A DNA stretch of 64,000 bases, taken from contig NC_088708.1 of the NCBI RefSeq assembly GCF_963576615.1, positions 47,293,196 through 47,357,195 on the forward strand, in the 5' to 3' direction. The DNA is from Watersipora subatra. Taxonomy: Eukaryota; Bryozoa; Gymnolaemata; Cheilostomatida; Watersiporidae. The translations under genes were made by a program, and so were the position numbers. Of this stretch, positions 1 through 11,500 are shown piece after piece. Position 1 is the stretch's first letter; each line of letters starts with the position of its first letter. The notes beneath the pieces are model-generated. The model made no database searches. It saw only the letters and a list, made by a program, of their open reading frames with translations, and was not told the origin of the DNA.

Positions 1-159
1 TAGACGGTTCTTATTGTTTTGAAATCAGTGTGCCAGAAAAAATGCAAGTAACATGAGTACATCGAAAAATAGATGTTTGAATCAGCATAGTAATTACATA
101 TACGGGGTACATATATATATATCTTCACTTCATTTTACTTAATGTCTCATTCGTTGTAG

Positions 160-1062
160 ATGCTTTTACAGAAAATTGCACCACCATGTCAGACTCCACA
201 TCTACGTCGTATATGGACAGATTTATGTCAAGAGCAAATGAGAAAAGTGACAGGGAACATTCCTAAGAAGCTTCCTATTCCAGGAGTCGATAAGGTCATT
301 TTAGTTGCTTCTGGTAAAGGAGGTGTTGGCAAATCGACTACTGCTGTTAATCTCGCAATCGCTTTACGAGGCGAAGGACATAGTAATCGAGTTGGCCTTT
401 TAGATGCAGACGTGTATGGACCTTCTATACCTACCATGATGAATCTAGATGACTCACCTGAACTGAATGACCAAAATGTAATGTTGCCATTGTTAAATTA
501 TGGCATAAAATGTATGTCCATGGGGTTTCTAGTGAAGAAAGACAATCCAATAGTATGGCGAGGGTTGATGGTTATGTCAGCTATTCAGCAGCTGACGCGG
601 CAGGTCAGATGGGGTCCGTTAGACTATCTAGTGGTGGACATGCCTCCGGGTACTGGAGATGCGCAACTTTCCCTCTCTCAGACCATAGTTGTCGATGGAG
701 CCATTATCGTTAGCACTCCTCAAGACATAGCCCTCATTGATGCCCGTAAAGGTACAGAGATGTTTCGAAAAGTTAACATTCCTGTTCTGGGAATTGTCCA
801 AAATATGAGTTCATTTACCTGCAGTAACTGTGGGCATCGGGAAGACATATTTAAGAGAGAAGGTGCACGTAATTTATCTTCAGAACTTAGTATTCCTATT
901 TTAGTTGATATTCCGATACACAGAAGTATTATGGAATGTGCTGATCAAGGGCATCCTATTGTTGTATCGAAGCCTGAAAGTGAATCAGCAAAATTATATT
1001 ATCAGTTGGCTGATTCAGTTCAAAAACTTTTGCCTCTCAAAGCTACTCAACAGCCAGGATGA
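160..1062 (+). CDS. NUBPL: NUBPL, mitochondrial Mrp/NBP35-type P-loop ATPase (complex I Fe-S assembly factor)
   Basis: A single open frame of 300 codons covers the whole family (human NUBPL is 319 residues). Seen: an N-terminus with arginines and no acid in its first 20 residues, consistent with a mitochondrial presequence; a deviant Walker A, KGGVGKST, at residues 53-60; the switch/Walker B region [10 protein letters not shown] at 158-167; and the paired cysteines CSNC at 221-224, which in this family bridge a 4Fe-4S cluster between two subunits. Family knowledge: NUBPL delivers Fe-S clusters to respiratory complex I in the mitochondrial matrix. The frame is not interrupted by introns, unlike vertebrate NUBPL. 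The ATG at 160 directly follows a pyrimidine-rich stretch ending in TAG, which could be a splice acceptor, so a short upstream exon cannot be excluded. The stop is followed within 70 bp by AATAAA. Confidence 0.93.
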   Translation: MLLQKIAPPCQTPHLRRIWTDLCQEQMRKVTGNIPKKLPIPGVDKVILVASGKGGVGKSTTAVNLAIALRGEGHSNRVGLLDADVYGPSIPTMMNLDDSPELNDQNVMLPLLNYGIKCMSMGFLVKKDNPIVWRGLMVMSAIQQLTRQVRWGPLDYLVVDMPPGTGDAQLSLSQTIVVDGAIIVSTPQDIALIDARKGTEMFRKVNIPVLGIVQNMSSFTCSNCGHREDIFKREGARNLSSELSIPILVDIPIHRSIMECADQGHPIVVSKPESESAKLYYQLADSVQKLLPLKATQQPG

Positions 1063-1121
1063 ATCATCAGTAGTTAGATTTTTTATAGAAATAGTTTTTT
1101 TACAAAATTTTTGTTATGTCA

Positions 1122-1127
1122 AATAAA
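1122..1127 (+). terminator. Probable poly(A) signal of NUBPL
   Basis: Canonical AATAAA lies 60 bp after the NUBPL stop codon in AT-rich DNA, with a GT-rich stretch immediately downstream (TGTTGTTTGG). The cleavage site is not visible. Confidence 0.55.
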
Positions 1128-3217
1128 ATGTTGTTTGGCTGAATTTGGTCTAATCCTTGCTCATCGTGTTTGTCGGTTGCGTAGCCATGACACAAAGGCT
1201 TGGTGTCGATAATTTGCAATATGAGTTGTCTTCTCATCGTTTCATCTTATGTACTTTAGATCCTTGTTATACGACTAGGTCAACAATGAACTAAATAAGT
1301 GAAAGTCTTAATTTAGACAAAAGACTATACATTACTACGTAGTAGGAGTTACGCCTTACGCATTAGGAGTTACCACCTTACGCATTCGCTTAAAACCATG
1401 AGATTTCTTGTACCTCTCAAAAATAGGTAAGTCGATGTGGACCGATATAAATAACTAATTATACATATCCATAATTATTCATTATTTCTGTATGTGTAGT
1501 CATTATATGTGTAGCCATTATCTAATCATGTGTTGAGGGTGGGACCTGTTTTTCGTTATAAACTCTCATGAACCTAGCTATTCTCTTTAACCTGGTTTAA
1601 CTTGCTAAGTCCTGCCCTCTAAGATATAAATACCCTGTCTGTATGGGTATGTTCATTCTTGTGCACAAGACATACTGCAACCTTCACTGGATCATTCTAC
1701 AAACATCAACTAACTCGACTTCACCTGTATTACACCAGCATACTCATTGCACCAGCACACACATTTCACCAGCATACACAAGTGTACCAGCAAACACAAT
1801 TGTACCAGCAAGCATCATCATTAGGCTGTTAATCTCTCAGATTGCACCAGCAACACAGTGCACCAGCAAGCATCATCTCCAATAAGCAACTAGGCTGACA
1901 ATCTTTCAGATTGCACCAGCATCTCAAATTGTACCAGCATCACAGTGCACCAGCAAGACAGTTGAACCACTCCGATCATTTCCACTTGTCAGGACTCATA
2001 TCATATCAAAGGAAGTGGTATTTTTCCCTTACCAAAGCAGCAACAAATTAGGAGTTGCAATTTCTTTAATACAGAAGGTCAGGGATTAGACAACCCCTTT
2101 TAGCCTACTAACCTACATCCACTTCAAGTGGGTTTGAATAATTTATTACAATAATTGTGTGAGATTTGTTCATTGCATGTAAAGTGATCAGGCTTCTACA
2201 GTTTTTTAATTTACTTCATGAAGGTTATTCATGATTCTGCTTGGAAGTTCTAAAAAATACCTCTGTAGTAATGTAGCATTAGCCGCGTTCCAACCAATTA
2301 TGCCACTTGTACTTACGTGAAGACGTCTTTGGGATCGGCACAGATAAACCGCAGTAGGTTAAAGTTTTGGTGCAAAGTTACATTCGCATTTGGTGTCTGT
2401 AATCGCCACGAATGAACGAGTAAAAAATTGTGAACAGCTGTTTCCAAAACAACACTGCATATTTTTTATAGATTAGCAGTTTTATGAAATGATATCGCTG
2501 ACTTAGCCTTAATTTATTTTATGTTCTGATGTGTGTACTATAACCATTACTTAACATTTAGCTATTTTGTAGTACTTTGCAAGCTGCCTAGTTGGAAACA
2601 TTTAGTTCAATGCCTTTTCAGGCAATCGAGCTGCTCGGTTATGTTGATGCAATAATTTTAGGATCACTGTTTAATTCAAACCTTATTCAACGTTTGTTTC
2701 AGTGTATACAAAGGTGGTTCGATATTGTTAGAGACGAACCATTTAGTAAAAGAATCATACCAAGCTCTGCGAGTGTGTGCAGTCCACAAAAACGGACATG
2801 CTTTCCTGTTCATAACAGGTAAATATTCTCAAGATTCATTTATCTTTGTCATGCGTGCTTCATGTACTGGTAGTAAAACTCGAACTTGACTCTTATATTT
2901 GAAAGCTTGGAGCTTGAGAGCTGACAAGACAAAGTTTGAGAGAGTTTCGTTGTACTCACGGGCATATGAAACGTGGATCCTGCTTACTAGCAGTTGTGAG
3001 AACGTGCAATAAAGGAAGTCATTTTTACATATATAGCAGCATCTGTTTCCTTTTTACAAAATGCATGAGCAACAATGCTCATCGAGTGTCTCATGAACCC
3101 ACTGATTTGCTATGAAAGTGCTGCTTTTCACATAGCGAAAAACTCACTAACTATTTATTTCCAAGCAAACGCAACTTCAGCAATCAGTTTTCATCATGAA
3201 ACCTACAGTGAAACCAT
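1128..3217. other. Intergenic stretch, mostly without recognisable genes
   Basis: Between NUBPL and the first repeat copy I see no gene I can name. It holds a TATA-like promoter sequence near 1621-1634, an ACCAGCA-rich low-complexity tract, and one weak candidate exon at 2702-2819 discussed under findings. Confidence 0.5.
1725..1960. repeat. ACCAGCA-rich degenerate tandem repeat
   Basis: The motif CACCAGCA or TACCAGCA recurs about a dozen times with irregular spacing, joined by recurring CATCATC and TCTCAGATTGCA words. An 80-codon open frame over it is a by-product of the repetition. Confidence 0.6.
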
Positions 3218-3658
3218 AATGAATTTTGTATGGTTTTAGTTGTGCTTGCTAGTTGTTATTTGCAGTTGCTAATTATTAGCTGCACTTGCTATTTGTAGCA
3301 ACCAGTTGCTGCTTGCACTTGTTAATTTTGCTTCATATTTATTAGCAGTACTCACTTGCTGTACTAGCTAGTTGCCCTTACTATTTGTGTTTACTACTTA
3401 AAATTGCGAGAGGCTTTTTGTGGGTTTTTTACCGAAAATGGATTAGTCTGAGCTCAGTCATGGAAGGTTATTGGGGAGTCAAATAGTGTTATTGTTGTAT
3501 AATATGATGTAAGCAAAGTGAGGTTACATGATCCAGTTGGCAGAGATTTAAAATTGTCAGCCTAATATGGAAGTAAATAAATTTGTTTCAAGTGTTTGTT
3601 GTCAACATTCAGCAAACATTTCAAAATGCTATTTTGCCAGGCCGTGAATCGTGAGTTT
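3218..3658. repeat. Dispersed repeat, copy A (uninterrupted)
   Basis: This about 440-bp sequence is rich in TTGCTAGTTG-like words and recurs at 8526-9832 with high similarity over its whole length. Copy A lacks the 875-bp insertion found in copy B, so it serves as the empty-site reference. Class unknown; no coding capacity seen. Confidence 0.75.
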
Positions 3659-4690
3659 TTCTAATTTGTGTTGAAATTGGTGAATATAGTGGTTTGTAGC
3701 ATGATAAAAGGACTATTGTAAGATTCTGAACTAATCAACCTTGAACAAATAGAAATTTTACTAGCAGTTCATGCCATATGTCAAAGCTATCACCTAATCC
3801 AATGGGATAGATGTGAAATGTTGGTTGTTGCTGAAAATTGACGTTGCTACCCATAAGGGCCAACATTAAAATCAGTCTAGGGAATTTTGTGAAATACTTT
3901 TGATCAAGATGGAGGCAAAAATTTTAAATATCATGTCCTCTTTTTTGAAGCAACCTTTTTTTGCCTTAATAAATATCAACATAAGCAAAGCTATTTCTGT
4001 TCAAACTTTTCAGCCTATCCAGAACATTTGCTGTTGGTGTATTTTTTTAAATATTTTTCTGCATGTGTATATGTCTACTCGTCCAAAGTTGACTCTTTCT
4101 AGTAAAGTTTGATTAAATATCGGTTATCAATTAAATATGGATCGTTAAAGTAAAGTTCGGTAATATCAATTAAATATGGATCTATCATATATTGACTGTA
4201 GCCTCACCTAGGTTCTTCTTTCATTCATTAAATAGCTTTGTGGTCTCAGATGTAAGATCTATTTTTATTGATTCGCAGTTCCATGAGTAATCAACAATTT
4301 TATTTTAACAATTTATACAATTTTCATACAATGCTTGTACAACCTCATAGTAGTCTGTCGATCCAACAAGACTATTTAATTTTTGACTAGTGCGGCATCT
4401 CTAGCCTGCTCAATTTTTCCCAACCTGTGATTCGCTGCACTCCATACATACTTTAGCTGTGTTCTTGACAGCATCATTAAATCTCATTCTAGGTTTAGCT
4501 TGGTTTCATTTTTTGAGCTCACATTACAAAGTGTGAAGTTGTGAATAAGTTAAACAAAGTGGTAACTATCATATGCCTTAGTCAAGTCAACATAAAGCTA
4601 GTGTTTTGCATTATTTTAATAGTGGCTCAGAACTAAATCTGATTCTTAAACCATCCCTTGTATGGAAAGGGGTTTATCTATATATATATT

Positions 4691-5065
4691 TCTCAAAGTA
4701 TGTCCGTATGTCTGTCTGCATTCCGGCTATAGCTATTATTAGAATAACTGTAGCTGGATAACAATGCTGACGCAATGTCATGGAGTACTGTCATTAGAAG
4801 TCTAGCTTGTTAAGCAGCTTAGTGGAATGTTCCATTGGTAATATGCCAGGCTAATAGATTAAAAGTTACAGTTGTTTGACAAAATTTTAAAGCCTTTACA
4901 GTTGTTTTTATTTTTCTCTTAATTTATTTAAACTACACAAAACACTTCTCTCATGTTATGTAGTTTGAAAGTTGGAATGGGAAATTTTGGTACATGTTAA
5001 ATACAAATCAATTTTCAGTCCAAAGACTTTTTTATTACCCGGGCAATGCCGGGTAGCACAGCTAG
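4691..5065 (+). mobile_element. Helitron-like non-autonomous element, copy 1
   Basis: Starts TCTCAAAG within a TA-rich tract and ends with a hairpin (ACCCGG at 5037-5042 pairing with CCGGGT at 5049-5054), a seven-base spacer and CTAG at 5062-5065. A TC start and a hairpin followed by CTAG with no target duplication are Helitron hallmarks. It shares its 3' third with five other copies in the window. At 375 bp it is the short form without the tRNA-like segment. It sits upstream of SLC12A8. Confidence 0.65.
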
Positions 5066-5084
5066 TATATGCTAATTTTGTAAC

Positions 5085-5395
5085 TTTGTTATATCAATGT
5101 TATATATCAATTAATGTTATTATATCAATGTTATATATCAATTAATGTTATTATATCAATTAATGTTATATATATATCAATGTTATATAATCAATGTTAT
5201 ATATCAATTAATGTTATTATATTAATGTTATATATCAATTAATGTTATTATATCAATTAATGTTATATATATTAATGTTATATAATCAATGTTATATATC
5301 AATTAATGTTATTATATCAATGTTATATATCAATTAATGTTATTATATCAATGTTATATATCAATTAATGTTATTATATCAATTAATGGAACTTT
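5085..5395. repeat. AT-only tandem repeat array
   Basis: About 310 bp made from words such as TATATCAATGTTATATATCA and ATTAATGTTAT in variable order, directly after the 3' end of Helitron-like copy 1. It lies about 140 bp before the SLC12A8 start codon. Confidence 0.8.
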
Positions 5396-5506
5396 GTTAT
5401 ATCAATTATACTCATTTTTATTAAAAGGGACTCTTTAAACTAGTGGCACTGGTCTAGTGTTTTAATTATCTGATTTTATTTGCCAATAGTTTTTTTATTT
5501 TCATAG

Positions 5507-5530
5507 ATGTGGCAGATATCTGCCATTTAG
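5507..5530 (+). promoter_or_regulatory. Seven-codon upstream ORF in the SLC12A8 leader
   Basis: A pyrimidine-rich acceptor ends in CATAG at 5506. The base after it begins ATG TGG CAG ATA TCT GCC ATT TAG, which closes three bases before the main ATG at 5534. If this acceptor is used, the exon begins exactly with the upstream ATG. Short upstream frames this close usually lower translation of the main frame or allow reinitiation; that is inference. Confidence 0.4.
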
Positions 5531-5533
5531 TGC

Positions 5534-8500
5534 ATGATCAACATGAGTGGAGATGACTCCAAATTTAATGAAGATGATCAAACGCTTAATTGGGAGAAAT
5601 ATGGCCTAGCGGCACAACAGCCTACAGAGGAGAGTCTAAAACAGACGTATGAGGATGAGGAGGTTGACACGGACACCGGGGATGACGAGCTTTTTAAAGA
5701 AGAGCAGGTTGGCTTTAGTTCCACTATCAGATGCACAAGGGACTTGTTATATGCTTGTCTTATTAAGAAAGATGTTTTGAAAATTTAAAGGCAGCGATAT
5801 AAACTTTGCCTAAAAGTACCACCTTGACCTGTTAGACTCGCTGTACTCACGGAATTCATTCTTCACAAATCCTTCTGCTGTGAGTCGGATGATTCAGAAA
5901 CTTGAAGAATGAGTCAGAAATGGGGTTGTCGAGATTAAATTTGTCAACAGTATAAATACCTAAATCAGTTTAATTTTTTTTGTTTCCGTGTTTATCGTTA
6001 TATGAAATAAACATACTCCTCGTGTCTTCTTGTATATTTGTATTAAATATTTCAATTTTATGGGCAGCAAATGTCAGGAGACAAATGTTTAATATGTTGC
6101 AGCGACGTCGGAGGGTTTTCATGGCTGTTTTAGTTCTCATGTGCAATTGCAATTTTTACACAGTATCACGCTGTCCAGTTGCCTGCTGATTATTTGTTTC
6201 GTAAGCTCATTTCTCATCCACTCATGATTATTGATCTAGAGAGATGAGATTTATTGATGTACTCGTGTTACTGCTGATGAAAACCTTGAGGACACTTTTG
6301 TTCTTCGATTGTCATTATAGGAAATGTCAATGAGCGTATTTGATTGCTCAATGGAAAGTAACGTTATCGACTGTTTTTGCTTTTCTTCATCAACTTTCTA
6401 CCATATTGTTGGATGAACAAGAAACCAGCTTTTTGGTGTTATTAACTGGTAGGTTTTGAATTTCATAATCTGCATGTGAGAGGCATTTCAACACTCAACT
6501 GAAAAGTTATATTGTATTAAACCACTAGAAGTAGTATAATGACTATTAAGTTTTTATATTGGATTTGTTTTAACAAAATTCTAACTAATTTTTCAAAGTT
6601 ATAAGAATAAAAATATTTATGCCCATGTGGCTAGCCAATCATAACAGAGACTATCTAATGTTTTGATCAATGTTGTTGGATTCTGGCTTTTAATAGATTT
6701 TTGACAGAATTTTAATTGAACTCAATTATGTGCTCTTTGCACTCAGAATTTAGCCATGGTATCACAGCAGCGGAACTGAAGCTTCTAAAGCGTACATATT
6801 TCATCCAGAATGTCACCTTTGTCATTTTCAGGTTTATGTTTGTCCGATTGGTTGCATTGTGAATCACATTTGAGTTCACTTGTGAATAAAATAAATATAG
6901 CAGTTGCTAATAATATCATGGCTAATCAAACGCAAGTCCAACTCAACCTAGCTCTACCAAAGTTGTTGGTCTGTAACCATTTAAGCTTAAGTTACTTCTG
7001 CTGCTTTTCCCAACCAAATATTTCTATATCAGAAACTTCTCTACGGTAGCCATGTGGCCACCATTTTAGAGTTATGACTTGACAGCCAGTAGACTATGTT
7101 CTACTGTCTGTAACTTGGCTATCAACCTTTTGAAAGTTGTCATCTGATTGGTCGTGCACCTATTGGAACAGTTTATGCTCATTGGCTACAAAATTACCTT
7201 CCTGTTGTTTCAAGGGAATACTACAAAATGTTTACAGAAATCTGCGACAAAAGAGAAACCATGGTGGCAAGCTAATTTCTTCCTTTCGGAGCGAGTACTG
7301 TTTGGCGCTTGGGATGGAGTGTTCACAACATGCATTCTCAATATTTTTGGAGTTATCATCTTCTTGCGCACTGGCTGGATGGTGGTGAGTTTGTATAGTA
7401 AGGGTTTTCTTGCTGTTTGCATTATTTTTCCAACTCCAGACAGTTCTATGTTGTGTTATGACATGAATTGAGATTTTTGCTATATATTCAGTCCTTTATA
7501 CGTCTCTCATTTGTTTATCGGAACTCAAGCTAAACTGTATTTGATGATTTAGCTTCATTACAGGAATCTCCTCTTCAGCATATACCAATAATTTAAAGCA
7601 GTTACTTTGAGGAGTTGTTTGTCAGATCTAATAAAAAATTGTGTTTTGTTTTAGGGAAATGCTGGTGTAGGATTCTCTATCTTGACTGTATTTATAACGC
7701 TGACTGTGGCTGCTATTGGGGCGATGAGCAGTATTGGCATATGTGAACGTTGTCATGTAGAAGGTGGAGGTGTCTACTTCCTGTTGTGCCATGTACTCGG
7801 AGGCCAGACAGCTGCCGCTGTTGGTATTCTCTACAGCTTTGGCCAGGTATTAACAGTTGGTTTCCTTATACATCGGCCACCGCTCTTCTTTGACCCTTAC
7901 ATCTCATTGAGACCAGCTGTCGCAGCCTCTAGTGATGTTCCGCTAAATTCTGTAATTGTTGGATGTGCGTGTGATCACTGCATACTCATTTTACTCTTGC
8001 TTAAGTGTAGTTTTATTGCATGATTTAATGAAATGTAGCGAAGGGCGGTCTAATTCTGTATCAAACTGCTAACTTTCCCTGAATGCTGTTGACTTGGTAA
8101 AAACACCAGCTACCATAGTGGATTTTAAGTGAGCTGTTCATCAGCAGGCTTGAACTTCTGCTAGGCTGGAGTTTAAACAAGACTTTGTTCCATTAATTCA
8201 CACTCTCAAATGTTACTATAATATGAGCTGTGTGTGTCTGTCCGAAGTCACGCTAAAAAACCTTTAAAAAAGTCTCACGCAAGAATTGAACTCGGATATT
8301 CCATGTTGCAGACAGGCTACTCACTGCGTCACTCAACCACCTTGCCTAATTAAAGAATAATTATGCACATAGTTATTACACATGATGGTCTCTCACGGTG
8401 CACAGGACTGACTGTGTACTAGTTTTTATTACATTCAGAGCTGTGTTAAACATGTCTCTTCTGGTTGCTCAGTTTCTCATGCAGCTTCTCAGTGACATGT

Positions 8501-11500
8501 TTGTTTTTCGTTAGAGGATCAACAATTCATGAAAATTTTATATGGTTTTAGTTGTGCTTGCTAGTTGTCATTTGCTAATTGTTAGCTGCACTTGCTAGTT
8601 GTAGCAACTAGTTGCTGGTTGCGCTTGTTAATTTTGCTTCCTATTTGTTAGCAGTACTCACTTGTTGTACTAGCTAATTGCCCTTACTATTTGTGTTTAC
8701 TACTTGTATAGAGGCCTTTTGGGGGTTTTACAGAAAATGGATTAATCTGAGCTCAGTCACTTAAAGGTTGACTTGCAACAAAATTCACATTAACGTTATT
8801 TGATATGAAAAGATTCACCATGTCTTACTCTGTTATGTTGTAGGTGCAAAGTATGTGGAAAGGTGATTACAAGCTCTTAAAAGCTCAAAAACGAACAGAA
8901 AATCGCAGCCACACGAAACCGCCGTAGTTTGGATTCCCTTTCCAAAACGGCTCAAATGTGATGTAGTTGTGAGAGATGGTTTCTGTTTACACTTTCTTGC
9001 AACCTTATTCGTCAAAATATTTTCACAAATATACTTCACGCATTCAATAAAACCATGTCTATTGTTCTTACGCGTCTATTTTATCATCACCGTAATGCTG
9101 TCACTTTTAGCAGGATATCTTATAACTTACCGTAAAAATTCGTTTAATTTTTTAGACTTAGCTTGAAGGAGTACATATCATTGTCTGATAATCATGACAA
9201 GCCTGTTGGTCATTTGTGATAATCGAAAAGTGCTGCAGAAATTATTTGCGAAGTATTGAGTCACATGATCAGATTGCGACTTGCCGATTAGACTAGGCCA
9301 AAACCAAACTGTAAAGTAGCGAGCATCTATATTCAATACGGGGTCTTCGGTAAAGCCCGAAGTGTTTGTCATAAACTAGTACTACGATAAGTTTTATATT
9401 GAGCTTTGTATTGGCCTTTCAATGCACGTGAGAACATACGTGACAAGACGATAACCAAATTTTGTGGCTACGTCATCGAAATAAAGAGGTTCCAATCTAC
9501 GGCAGCTTTTCGTTTTTTAGCTTTTAAGAGCTTGTAATCACATTTCCTCATATTTGGCACTTACAACACAACATAGTAAGACATGGTGAATCTTTTGATA
9601 CCAAATAACTGTAATGTGAATTTTGTTGCAAGTCAACCTTTAAGGTTATTGGCAGTCAAATAGTGTTATTGTTGTATAACATGATGTGAGCAGAGTGAGA
9701 TTACATGATCCAGTTGGCAGAGATTTAGGATTATCAGCCCAATATGGAGTCAATTAAATTCGTTTCAAGTATTTGTTGTCAACATTTAGCGAACATTAAA
9801 AATGCTATTCTGCCAGGTCATGAATCTGAGTTTTTTTAAATTCGCAGTTGAATGAAAGAGAAAACAATTCCTAATTTCGTGTTTCATAGTTTTTGTGATA
9901 TATCTGAGTCCATGTACTGAACTGCTACAAAACCTTTTTAAATGAGCATTCGAAGAGCAGTGCCATTACTAAATTCATTCTCCATTAATAAATGAGGAGT
10001 TGCAATGACAAATACTAAATTTTTGCTCAAAGTTCATGCATAGAATTGAGTAATCACAGAGTTTGCTGAATTCTCAACATATTACATGTATTATTGTATT
10101 TTAATCCCAGGTTATGTACGTCTGAGTTGGTTGTTTCCTACTTGTTTTGCAATGTTTTTAAACTAACTGCTTTGGTAGTTTGTTTATCCTGTTTCCTCAG
10201 TTGTCTTACCTTGTTAACAAATAATCTGAGAATCATCTGAGTCTCAATTTCAGTTTTTTTCTTTATCCAATTTCATATACACTGTAAAAGATGAACAAAG
10301 CTATATACGAAAATGGCTAGATTAGAACTCCTCACTTCGGTGGGACTGTAAATTGGCTGTATCTTCATATATGATTTGATCGTGTTATTGTCCCTATTGT
10401 AGGCTGTCTCTTGTTCTCTCTACACTGTTGGTTTTGGAGAATCTATCTCAGATATTCTACACACAGATGACAATCCTTGGGTGGCGCGGGGGTTCGCTAT
10501 AGCAGCCCTCGTTCTACTTACTAGTGAGTACAAGTCTACAGCTCAGTCTATTCTCATATTTGTTATAGTTTCAATGTAGGTGCCTTTTTATCTTTATATC
10601 AGTGAAAAGATCTGTGGATACTGTTATATCGCTCCATAGTGACCTGCATGTCTTTTGTCATGTGTTACAGGTATAAATCTAGCAGGAGTGAAGTGGGTTA
10701 TAAGGTTGCAGTTGATACTACTCTTCACTATAATGGTAGCTGCTGTTGACTTCATAGTTGGCTCCTTCATGGCGTATAACCCAGGCAAGTAGTATATATT
10801 CTCTACACAATGTAACAGGCCATAGAGAGTGATGAGAAGTTATAGCGTTACATGTATTCATTTATGAACTAGATGAATACCGGTTATTGCCCGAGTAATA
10901 AAAAAGTCTGGACAGGTAGTTTATTTTTATTTAACATATACAACATTTACCATTCCAACTTTTAAACTTCATATCATAAAAAAGTGTTTTTCGTGCAATT
11001 CAAATGAATTAAAAGAAAAAATAAAACAACTGAAGGTTTTTTAAACTGTTTTAAACAACTGTAACTTTTAAATTTCATATTATGAAAGAAGTGTCTTGTT
11101 GAAATAAATTAGGAGGAAAAGTACAACTGTAAAGGTGTTTAAATGTAAATGTGAAATCATTAACAAGTAATGGCTAAATATAGTCTGTTCTGCTATGATT
11201 ACAATGAAAAAGTGTTTAGTATACAATTCTTTGATTTTAGTTCATTTTAGTTTTGGCATCATAAGGCGAAAATATCGTATAGAAACCCATAGTAATTATC
11301 TAATGCAATCACCTCCTAGTAAAAATCATCATCATTAAAAAATAGTAACAAAAAAATATGTTAACCTCAGTAACTATAGTTACCTACAGTAATTGTAACG
11401 CATCTAGTGGTTATAATCTGCAAGAAAATGTGACATTAAAATGTACTACGTGCAGTACGTACCGTGGAGAGTTCTTACCTTTGAGACAGACGTGTAACTT

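Noticed and set aside
1490-1990. Possible solo LTR with a TATA box near 1621
   Set aside because: The promoter-like sequence is suggestive, but I could not define matching ends or a target duplication.
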